Part shown: positions 18,314 through 25,701 of the stretch, one piece after another | How positions within the stretch are numbered: the stretch's first letter is position 1 | Layout: each line of letters opens with the position of its first letter | Assembly: GCF_007680605.1 (NCBI RefSeq) | Contig: NZ_VEIO01000001.1 | Span: forward strand, 1,116,001 to 1,180,000 | Direction of reading: 5' to 3' | Origin: Paenibacillus xylanexedens | GTDB lineage: Bacteria; Bacillota; Bacilli; Paenibacillales; Paenibacillaceae | DNA length: 64,000 bases | The notes under the pieces: generated by a model | The model's database searches: none | Told to the model about the DNA's origin: nothing | The model's input: only the letters and a program-made list of their open reading frames with translations | Translations under genes and position numbers: made by a program

Positions 18314-19234
18314 ATGAGCTCTCAAGTGGCGGAAATACATGGTTTGAACTTGAGCTTACAGGGTAAGCCTGTACTTCATAATGTAAATATGGTTGTCCGT
18401 CCGGCGCAAATCACCGCTTTGATCGGGGAGAATGGTGCGGGCAAAACGTCTATGATTCGTTGTATTACAGGTCTGTATCCTCCAACACAGGGAATATGTG
18501 CGGTGTTTGGAGAGCAAGCCTATTACATGAGTCAGGGGAGCAGAAACCGTTTGGGAGTTGTTTTCGATGAGGGCGGATTGTATGGTGAGATGTCAGCCTG
18601 GGAGAATGTACTGTTTTTCGCACGACTCCGTGGAATACCCAGAGCGAGAATCGAAGAACCCTACAACAGACTTGTGCAACAGTTTGAATTGAAGACTTCC
18701 TTGAAGGTAGGGCATTTTTCCAAAGGAATGAAGCAAAAGCTTAGGATTATACGTGAATTGTTACACAAGCCAGAGTTATTAATTCTGGATGAACCCTTTA
18801 ACGGGCTGGACCCGGATTCTAAATTTTTTTTGAGAGACCAACTAAGTGCGATCTGTTCGGATCAAGGTACTTCAATTCTCATTAGTTCTCATGATCTATT
18901 TGATCTGGAGAAAATCGCTGATCAGGTTGTGATGATTCATCGAGGAAGAATCGTGGCGGATCAGAGCATTCAGACAATAACAGAAGTGACCGAACGTTAC
19001 ATCGTTATTTGCAGTAACCCGCAACACGCGGTAAAGATTCTTCATAATGTAAAGGGTATTTATGTAATGAATCAGGATGAACAGTCTGTATCTTTTATGT
19101 CGGGATCAGGCTCTGTCAAGCATCTTCTACAACTCTTATTACAACATGGCATTGAAGTAGAGGAATTTTTCAAGGAAAAAAACTCGCTGGAGGATTTCTA
19201 CAAAAAAATCAAACAAGCCACTATTCGAGAGTGA
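18314..19234 (+). CDS. ABC transporter ATP-binding protein
   Basis: This 306-residue cytosolic ATPase has Walker A GENGAGKTS (about 39-47), the Q-loop region, signature FSKGMKQK, Walker B LLILDEPFNGLD and switch His in SSHDLFD. Note that the signature is SKGMKQ rather than LSGGQ, as in BcrA/NatA-type exporter ATPases. A C-terminal extension of about 80 residues follows the ATPase core. AGGAGGGG precedes the ATG. The permease gene follows after 36 bases, so the two form one exporter. Confidence 0.88.
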   Translation: MSSQVAEIHGLNLSLQGKPVLHNVNMVVRPAQITALIGENGAGKTSMIRCITGLYPPTQGICAVFGEQAYYMSQGSRNRLGVVFDEGGLYGEMSAWENVLFFARLRGIPRARIEEPYNRLVQQFELKTSLKVGHFSKGMKQKLRIIRELLHKPELLILDEPFNGLDPDSKFFLRDQLSAICSDQGTSILISSHDLFDLEKIADQVVMIHRGRIVADQSIQTITEVTERYIVICSNPQHAVKILHNVKGIYVMNQDEQSVSFMSGSGSVKHLLQLLLQHGIEVEEFFKEKNSLEDFYKKIKQATIRE

Positions 19235-19270
19235 GATTAAGTAACAATTTGAGAGAAAGGTGGGCTGTAA

Positions 19271-20023
19271 ATGCTGCCGTTATTACGCAAAGATGTGAAA
19301 ACGCTTCATTGGAAAAGATCACTGACCATGCAGGTGTTGATGCTGGGAATGTTTTTTATTTTTACAATCAGTCAGTTGGGGGAGCTGGAAGCGAATCTTG
19401 GTTTATCTATAGAGGGCATGGTTCCGCTACTTCATAAGTTAAATGAGACACGTGAACATCGATTGATGTTTACGAATAGCTTAATGACTGTTGGTTTCCT
19501 GTCGTCTGCACTTGTGTTTGCTTTATACGTAGGCATTCCCCATATTTTACAGTTCTTCACTAAAGAAAAGGCCGAAAAAAACTTGGGTTTTATGCTTGCT
19601 GTAGTATCCAGACCAGAGAAAATCATGCTTGCTGTCTGGTTGTTCGCGTTGATTCGTGTTGTTGTTATGTCCATGATTAATGGGATACTAATCTGGTGTA
19701 TTTTCACTGTACTCGGATTCCGTTCGGTAGGATCCGTCAGTCTGGTTTCTTCTGCGTTAACGATACTGCTCGGCATAGCTGCTTTTTTGTATCTTGCGAA
19801 CGCTATCGTATGGGCAACACATGGAAGTGAACTGATATTGAAGGTTTATCGCATATTGATTCTGGTTGGCATTGTCGCGGCATTTCCAGCTGTAAACGTC
19901 CTTCGGATGGATTTCAGTGGTCTGGACTTTCGTTATGTTGGGTTAAGTTTGGGAATCTTCGTGATGGCTATACTTTTCTCAAAGTTAATAATGGGATATT
20001 TTAAAGTTGAAAAAGTGGTCTAA
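19271..20023 (+). CDS. ABC-2-type exporter permease
   Basis: This 250-residue protein has about six hydrophobic segments (near 15-30, 65-90, 115-145, 150-175, 195-215 and 225-240) and no ATPase motifs. It directly follows the ATP-binding gene and is its membrane partner. The substrate is unknown; bacteriocin/antibiotic self-protection or Na+ efflux are typical for this class, but nothing here decides. Confidence 0.72.
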   Translation: MLPLLRKDVKTLHWKRSLTMQVLMLGMFFIFTISQLGELEANLGLSIEGMVPLLHKLNETREHRLMFTNSLMTVGFLSSALVFALYVGIPHILQFFTKEKAEKNLGFMLAVVSRPEKIMLAVWLFALIRVVVMSMINGILIWCIFTVLGFRSVGSVSLVSSALTILLGIAAFLYLANAIVWATHGSELILKVYRILILVGIVAAFPAVNVLRMDFSGLDFRYVGLSLGIFVMAILFSKLIMGYFKVEKVV

Positions 20024-20140
20024 TGCCGTAAACTAAAGGTGGCGACGATGTTACTTCTAGTACTATAATAGATAGGGGTTACCAAATTTTACAATTCATC
20101 ATTAGCATCATTCCAGCACCTATAGGAGGTACACAGAAAC

Positions 20141-21160
20141 ATGTCCGAAATCGAAGCTTATCTGCAACAACAAACCACACTTCGAGGTCGTTCTGCGTTT
20201 GATGCAGATCAACCCTTGGAGTTATGGCAAAATCAATTGCGTACACGTATCCAAGAAAAGCTGGGCGATTTTCCAATGATGCCCGCTGCATTGAACCCTG
20301 TCGTACTGGAACGTGTTCCATGTGATGGCTACATCCGGGAGCGGATTGAGATCACAACCTACTCGGGGTTACGGATGCCTATTTATCTTTTAATCCCTGA
20401 TAATGTAAGCGCTACCGATGTGAAGAGGCCTGCTATTGTTGCTTGTCATGGACACGGCTATGGGAGCCGGGAGATTTGCGGAATGGAGCCGGATGGTTCG
20501 CCACGGGCAGGGGAGCCTGGATTACACAAAGATTTTGCCGTTGCGCTCGTGAAGCGTGGGTACGTTGTGGCCGCCCCAGAACTGCTTGGGTTTGGGGACA
20601 GAAGACTGGATGAGGATCGAGAGGCGCCCCCGGGCGTAAGTTCCTGTACGAAGATCGCCGCACATCTGCTTATGGTGGGTAAAACGCTCGCAGGACATCG
20701 GGTTTATGAAACCACACGAGTATTTGATTATTTATCCACTCGAGCTGAAGTGGATTCGGAGCGAATCGGAAGCATGGGCATCTCCGGTGGGGGTCTGGTT
20801 ACAGCCTTCACGGCAGCATTGGACGAACGATGCAAAGTTGTGGTGGTCAGTGGTTACGCAAGTACGTTTCATGGCAGCATTCTGGATCGCAATCATTGCC
20901 TCGACAACTACATTCCGGGGATTCTGCAGGAAGCAGAGCTGCCGGATATCATTGGTCTGATTGCTCCGCGTCCTCTATTTCTGGAGATTGGAAGTGAAGA
21001 TCTTGTATTTCCGCTTCATTCCGCACGGGAGGCTCACGAACGGTTGAAAATGATCTATGAGCATGCTGGTGCAGGACGAGCATTGGATGCCGATTATTTC
21101 GACGGTGGACATGAGATTAGTGGTGCAAAAGCTTATGATTGGCTTGAACAGGTATTGTAA
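20141..21160 (+). CDS. Alpha/beta hydrolase, esterase/dienelactone-hydrolase like
   Basis: This 339-residue cytosolic hydrolase has VACHGHGYGSR forming the oxyanion loop, the nucleophile elbow GISGGG (Ser), an acid in GSEDLVF, and His in DGGHEI near the C-terminus. An N-terminal domain of about 70 residues precedes the fold. The layout matches large dienelactone-hydrolase/acetyl-esterase-like proteins (abhydrolase_7 type) that deacylate sugars or xenobiotics. ATAGGAGGT precedes the ATG. It is followed 82 bases later by a secreted pectin acetylesterase gene, which hints at, but does not prove, a polysaccharide context. Confidence 0.75.
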   Translation: MSEIEAYLQQQTTLRGRSAFDADQPLELWQNQLRTRIQEKLGDFPMMPAALNPVVLERVPCDGYIRERIEITTYSGLRMPIYLLIPDNVSATDVKRPAIVACHGHGYGSREICGMEPDGSPRAGEPGLHKDFAVALVKRGYVVAAPELLGFGDRRLDEDREAPPGVSSCTKIAAHLLMVGKTLAGHRVYETTRVFDYLSTRAEVDSERIGSMGISGGGLVTAFTAALDERCKVVVVSGYASTFHGSILDRNHCLDNYIPGILQEAELPDIIGLIAPRPLFLEIGSEDLVFPLHSAREAHERLKMIYEHAGAGRALDADYFDGGHEISGAKAYDWLEQVL

Positions 21161-21242
21161 TCGTAGTAATCGTAATTTTTCATCATGATCTGGAATGTGA
21201 TGGGTACAAAATCGTATCATTTGAATTCGAGAGGAGCACTGT

Positions 21243-22418
21243 ATGATGAAATGGCCAACTTCTTTACGAATGATGTTATGTACTGTACTTGCTACGAGTA
21301 TGATCGCGGTTGGATTTGGAAGTGACAGAGTAGACGTAGCCGAGGCGGCATCGGATCATTATAAATTCGATTTTGGTGCAGGAGCAGTGGCGAACGGATA
21401 TACTGGAGTGTCTGCCACAACGGCCTATACAGCTGCAAGGGGTTATGGTTTCAACACTCCGGCTAATATGAAAAATGTTTCCGCATCAGGTAGTGGTGTT
21501 GCAAGTGATGCCGTTCAATTTCTGAAATTTGGTACGAAAAGTGATAACACCTTCAATGTTGACCTGCCGAATGGTCTGTATGAGGTCAAAGTGACTCTGG
21601 GTAACACCGCCAGAGCTAGTGTGGCAGCCGAAGGGGTATATCAGATCATGAATATGACGGGCAACGGCGCAACGGATCAATTCCAGATTCCCGTGACAGA
21701 CGGACAGTTGAATCTGCTGGTAACGGAAGGAAAAGCGGGAACTGCCTTTACGCTAAGTGCCCTTGAAATTCGGAAACTGTCGAACCAGCCTGTCACGAAC
21801 CGTACGATCTATATTGGTGGAGATTCAACGGTATGCAACTATTATCCTCTTGGTAGCAGCGTACAGGGGGGCTGGGGGCAGTTGCTTCCTTCTTATGTAA
21901 ACAACACAACTTTCCAGGTTCGTAACATGGCCACAAGCGGACAGATTGCCAGAGGGTTCCGTGATGATGGTCAGATGGAAGCGATTCTGAAGTATATCAA
22001 ACCGGGTGACTATTTTATTCTGCAGCTCGGAATTAATGATACAAACGCTAAAAACAACACAACTGAGGCTCAGTTCAAAGAAATCATGCGTGATATGGTC
22101 CGTCTGGCGAAAAACAAAGGCGCAACCGTTATTCTCTCGACACCTCAAGGGCGGGCAACAGACTTTAATTCGGCCAATGTGCATCAAGCGGAGAACCGAT
22201 GGTATAACGCGTCTACACGTGCACTGGCACAGGAAGAGGGAGTAACGCTCGTGGATCTGAACAAGCTCAGCTCGGCATACTTCACTTCCATTGGGCCGGC
22301 AGCTACGCTTGCTCTGTACATGAATGGCGATAGCTTGCATCCGAACCGGCAAGGGGCTTCACAGCTTGCCCGAATCGTGGCTGCGGACCTGAAACGCCAA
22401 GGCTTAAACGGTTTCTAA
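21243..22418 (+). CDS. Secreted rhamnogalacturonan acetylesterase (CE12-like)
   Basis: This 391-residue exported SGNH hydrolase has a signal peptide (about residues 1-36, cleavage near AEA-AS). A beta-rich N-terminal module (about 38-178, beginning YKFDFGAG) resembles the accessory domain found on pectin esterases. The catalytic domain follows, with GGDSTVCNYY (Ser195), LGINDTN (block III) and DSLHPN (Asp363/His366). It resembles B. subtilis YesT/YesY and fungal RGAE, which remove acetyl groups from rhamnogalacturonan I. GAGAGGAG precedes tandem ATGs. A strong terminator follows. Confidence 0.87.
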   Translation: MMKWPTSLRMMLCTVLATSMIAVGFGSDRVDVAEAASDHYKFDFGAGAVANGYTGVSATTAYTAARGYGFNTPANMKNVSASGSGVASDAVQFLKFGTKSDNTFNVDLPNGLYEVKVTLGNTARASVAAEGVYQIMNMTGNGATDQFQIPVTDGQLNLLVTEGKAGTAFTLSALEIRKLSNQPVTNRTIYIGGDSTVCNYYPLGSSVQGGWGQLLPSYVNNTTFQVRNMATSGQIARGFRDDGQMEAILKYIKPGDYFILQLGINDTNAKNNTTEAQFKEIMRDMVRLAKNKGATVILSTPQGRATDFNSANVHQAENRWYNASTRALAQEEGVTLVDLNKLSSAYFTSIGPAATLALYMNGDSLHPNRQGASQLARIVAADLKRQGLNGF

Positions 22419-22486
22419 CAAATAACGAGTTAATAGATACGCTCGATCTGTATCGTGGTATAGATAACATATTAGGTTATATCAGA

Positions 22487-22537
22487 AATCCCCCGGAGGA
22501 AAGCCGCTTACGAGCGATATCTCCGGGGGATTTTTTT
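22487..22537 (+). terminator. Terminator after acetylesterase gene
   Basis: The 12-bp perfect GC-rich stem AATCCCCCGGAG / CTCCGGGGGATT (22487-22498 with 22521-22532) ends in T7. Confidence 0.9.
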
Positions 22538-22627
22538 ACTTGTTTTCGCCACTATATAAATTGAATTATTTTTTACACATTAACGGAGAGGACAGAAAAA
22601 ACCTGAAGAAGCGCAAAGCGTTCGCCT

Positions 22628-22680
22628 TTATCCCCGGATTTTCCCCTTTGGAAAAGGGAATAAAAAAAATCCGGGGATAA
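22628..22680. repeat. Nested double hairpin in intergenic region
   Basis: A perfect 15-bp outer inverted repeat, TTATCCCCGGATTTT (22628-22642) and its complement at 22666-22680, encloses an inner inverted repeat TTCCCCTTT / AAAAGGGAA (22641-22660, one mismatch). The rest of the 329-base gap (22419-22747) holds only the upstream terminator and the 3' end of the convergent mrp operon. On the minus strand it could end the mrp transcript, though no long T-run follows. Confidence 0.7.
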
Positions 22681-22747
22681 CAGCGATCGGAAGGTTATTC
22701 TGTCATCGGAGTGTTCCGTGTAAACCATTTCATTCAATTTACATAAG

Positions 22748-23140
22748 CTACTCCATCATATCCTTTGCTTCGTGATTCATCTTTTTTCCTTTTAACAACG
22801 GTTCAAGCTCGTCTTGCACACTTTGCTCCCAGAGAGGCACATCGGTGCGGTAGGCCGCACGGCCGTTCAGATGTCCCGCAACAGGCGCAGTGATGAAAAC
22901 AAACAAAATACCGAGTAGCAAGCGAGCACTGATATAGTTGTCAAAATACCAAAAGAAGAAAAATGCACCGCTGAGCACACAAAACACGCCGAGTGTCATG
23001 CTTTTGGTGGCAGCATGGGCTCTCAAATATACATCAGGCAGACGAAGGAGTCCGAAGGCGCTGAGTGCACTAAGGAGGGCCCCAAGCAACACCAGCAGCC
23101 CAATTCCCGTTTCAGCGGTGCCACTAACGATCTCCTTCAT
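22748..23140 (-). CDS. mrpG: Mrp Na+/H+ antiporter subunit G
   Basis: This 130-residue protein has three predicted helices and the MrpG/PhaG signature FGLLRLPDVYLRAHAATKSMTLG. It is a small membrane subunit of the multi-component Mrp cation/proton antiporter. I used the ATG at 23140, which overlaps the end of mrpF by 17 bases; an upstream frame from 23176 would overlap more and lacks support. It is the last gene of the operon. The C-terminal tail (about 100-130) is hydrophilic. Confidence 0.88.
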   Translation of the reverse strand: MKEIVSGTAETGIGLLVLLGALLSALSAFGLLRLPDVYLRAHAATKSMTLGVFCVLSGAFFFFWYFDNYISARLLLGILFVFITAPVAGHLNGRAAYRTDVPLWEQSVQDELEPLLKGKKMNHEAKDMME

Positions 23141-23408
23141 TTTTAAACACCGCCCCTCGTTCAATATAACGTGCAAATGCGACTGTGCTTAGAAAAGCCA
23201 GAATGCCGATCAGCAAAATGATGTCCAGATAAGCCTGTGTCTTCAGCATCATGGAGAGTACAGCCACGATGGCGATCACATTGATACCGATCGTATCAAG
23301 AGCCGTAATCCGGTCAGCCATGGAGGGACCGCGAAGAACACGATATAAACAAGCCAGAATCGCCAAAGATAGAATGAGCAGTGAGATAAACAGTAATGAG
23401 AATAACAT
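23124..23408 (-). CDS. mrpF: Mrp Na+/H+ antiporter subunit F
   Basis: This 94-residue protein has three hydrophobic helices and the MrpF motif YRVLRGPSMADRITALDTIG after helix 1. Its ATG shares an A with the mrpE stop codon (TAATG), implying translational coupling. Confidence 0.9.
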   Translation of the reverse strand: MLFSLLFISLLILSLAILACLYRVLRGPSMADRITALDTIGINVIAIVAVLSMMLKTQAYLDIILLIGILAFLSTVAFARYIERGAVFKNEGDR

Positions 23409-23884
23409 TAACGTGTCACCTCCATGATTGCTTTTTCGAACGTATTCTGAATATCGTTTCGCAGTTTCTCTTCGTCTTTGATATCCAGTGCGTGAATGAA
23501 AAGCTTACGCTGATTCCCCGAGATTTCGAGTGGCAGTGAACCTGGTGTCAATGAGATCAGTAGACATAGCAGCGTCACTTCCCAATCGGAAGATAGCTGT
23601 GTGCGATAGGTGAAAATGCCTGGTCGAATGTCAAGCCGTGGTTTGATAATCTCCCGAATGACCTCGATGCTTGCTCGAACGAGTTCTTTGAACAGCAATC
23701 CAATCAATTTGAAGATAGCCCAGACTCGGACGATATAGAAGCGTTGCGGGAAGAAACGTCGCATGCCTCCGATCAGGAGCAATCCAAGCATAAATCCAAC
23801 GAGAAAACCAACACCATTCCAGGCATTATTCAAAAACATCCATACAAAGGCAATGATAAGATTGAGTACAATCTGAAAGGCCAT
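23408..23884 (-). CDS. mrpE: Mrp Na+/H+ antiporter subunit E
   Basis: This 158-residue protein has N-terminal membrane segments and a conserved soluble C-terminal half (RPGIFTYRTQL, then LLISLTPGSLPLEI), typical of MrpE. Two ATGs are possible: 23890 lies only 3 bases after AAGGAG, while 23884 has normal spacing and was chosen. It starts immediately after the mrpD stop. MrpE supports assembly or stability of the antiporter complex. Confidence 0.88.
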   Translation of the reverse strand: MAFQIVLNLIIAFVWMFLNNAWNGVGFLVGFMLGLLLIGGMRRFFPQRFYIVRVWAIFKLIGLLFKELVRASIEVIREIIKPRLDIRPGIFTYRTQLSSDWEVTLLCLLISLTPGSLPLEISGNQRKLFIHALDIKDEEKLRNDIQNTFEKAIMEVTR

Positions 23885-23890
23885 AGACAT

Positions 23891-25369
23891 CTACTCCTTC
23901 AATACGGCATCAATATAAATGTTGGGATGTAGCAGAATATCACCTGCGCGAGACGTGAGCTGGAACATACCTTCAGCCCCGAGGCCCATGACGATGATAA
24001 AAGTAAACAGAATTCCGGCAGGAATCAGCAGCCCGTTCACCGCATAGGGACGTCTCGCCATGCCTGCTGGAGGCTCACCCCAGAATGCCTGGATGAAAAT
24101 ACGGAGCACGGAATATAGCATGAGCAGGCTAGAGAGTACGGCAATACCCGTTAAACCGTATAGTCCGGCTTCGAAGCCGCCCTCAAACAGCATCAATTTT
24201 CCCGGGAATCCACTGAACGGAGGCAGACCCGCAAGCGCAAGCGCACTGATGAAGAACATCCATCCCAGCACGGGATAACGTTGAATTAATCCGCCCATGT
24301 TATCGAGCCTGGAAGTTCCAGCAACAGCAATGAGAGCACCGCCGAGCAGGAAAAGCAGTGTTTTGATCAACATGTCATGTAGCATATAGAACAGCAATCC
24401 TTCCAGAGCAGTGCGGCTGGCAGCAGCCATACCAAACGCAACGAAACCTACGCCAGCGACGACATTGTAGATCAAAATTTTGTTCACATCACGATACGAG
24501 ATCGCTCCAATCACACCCAAAATCATCGTGGCTCCCGCCATCCAGCCGATCAGGGCATTAAAGAAGTCTGGATCATGGTAGAAGATCAACGTAAATGTCC
24601 GCACAATGGCATACAGGCCAACCTTGGTGAGCAAACCAGCGAATAATGCCGTAACGACGGCGGGCGGAGCCGCATAAGACCCGGATAACCAGAAAAACAG
24701 GAACAAGCCCGCCTTGATGCTGAATACGATTAGGAAAAGAACGGCGATCAATGTGACGACTCCGCTCTGTCCCACTTCAGCAATGCGTAACGACAAGTCG
24801 GCCATATTCAGCGTACCTGTGATGGAATACAGGAAGCCGATGGAAGCGACAAATAAGGCAGAAGACACGATATTGATCAGTACATATTTAATGGTTTCAC
24901 GAAGCTGTCTTTCCGTGCCTCCGAGTACAATGAGAGCGTAAGAAGAGATCAGCATCAATTCAAAGCTGACAAACAAATTGAACAGATCCCCGGTTAGAAA
25001 CGATGCGTTCACGCCCGCAATCAAAAAATGAAAGAACGGATAGAAGTGATGTTGCTCCCGCTCCTTGTTGATGCTTCGAAAAGCATAAAGCAGACAAGCC
25101 AGCGCAATGATGGAAGCAGCAACAACCAGCAACGCTGCGACCATATCGGCAACAAGTACGATTCCATAAGGTGCTTTCCAGCCCCCCATATGAAGTGTCA
25201 AGACACCGGATTGCGCAACACGTGTGCTGAGTATGGTTGAAACCGTTGCTGTGGCTAACAGACCAATCACGCTAAAGAAACGTTGTATATTGATTTTACG
25301 GAAGAACAATAGGGTGATCACACCCGTGATCAGCGGAAGCAGGATAGGAAGAACCACAAGATTATTCAT
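23891..25369 (-). CDS. mrpD: Mrp Na+/H+ antiporter subunit D
   Basis: This 492-residue polytopic protein is homologous to the proton-pumping NuoL/M/N subunits of complex I. The proton-antiporter domain includes GSYAAPPAVVTALFAGLLTKVGLYA, with the conserved Lys of the proton path, and LHDMLIKTLLFLLGGA. It overlaps the mrpC 3' end by 8 bases. It is one of the two large core subunits for Na+ (or K+)/H+ exchange in alkali and salt tolerance. Confidence 0.93.
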   Translation of the reverse strand: MNNLVVLPILLPLITGVITLLFFRKINIQRFFSVIGLLATATVSTILSTRVAQSGVLTLHMGGWKAPYGIVLVADMVAALLVVAASIIALACLLYAFRSINKEREQHHFYPFFHFLIAGVNASFLTGDLFNLFVSFELMLISSYALIVLGGTERQLRETIKYVLINIVSSALFVASIGFLYSITGTLNMADLSLRIAEVGQSGVVTLIAVLFLIVFSIKAGLFLFFWLSGSYAAPPAVVTALFAGLLTKVGLYAIVRTFTLIFYHDPDFFNALIGWMAGATMILGVIGAISYRDVNKILIYNVVAGVGFVAFGMAAASRTALEGLLFYMLHDMLIKTLLFLLGGALIAVAGTSRLDNMGGLIQRYPVLGWMFFISALALAGLPPFSGFPGKLMLFEGGFEAGLYGLTGIAVLSSLLMLYSVLRIFIQAFWGEPPAGMARRPYAVNGLLIPAGILFTFIIVMGLGAEGMFQLTSRAGDILLHPNIYIDAVLKE

Positions 25370-25700
25370 ATGGGCGCCCCCTTACTTCTTCCATATCATC
25401 CGTTCTCAGCTTCAGATAAGAACGGTAGGAAAGGACAAAAAAGAAGGCTGTCAGACCAAAATTGATGACAATGGACGTCAGAATCAACGCTTGAGGGAGC
25501 GGATCAACATATTTCTCTGCCATTTCTCCCAGTAGTGGAGGAGCGCCCGTCTTGAGACGTGACATCGTTATTAATAACAGGTGCACTCCATGTGTGAGAA
25601 TGGACATGCCTAGTACGATACGGAGCAGGCTCCGTGACAAGATTAAAAAGACGGCAACCGCAAACAAAATGCCTACGGCCACACACATCAAAATTTCCAT
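25362..25700 (-). CDS. mrpC: Mrp Na+/H+ antiporter subunit C
   Basis: This 112-residue protein has three helices and is a NuoK homologue. It has the signature GMSILTHGVHLLLITMSRLK and DPLPQALILTSIVINFGLTAF, including the conserved PQALxLTxIVI segment. GGGGAGGA precedes the ATG, which lies one base after the mrpA stop. Confidence 0.92.
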   Translation of the reverse strand: MEILMCVAVGILFAVAVFLILSRSLLRIVLGMSILTHGVHLLLITMSRLKTGAPPLLGEMAEKYVDPLPQALILTSIVINFGLTAFFFVLSYRSYLKLRTDDMEEVRGRPYE

Positions 25701-25701
25701 A

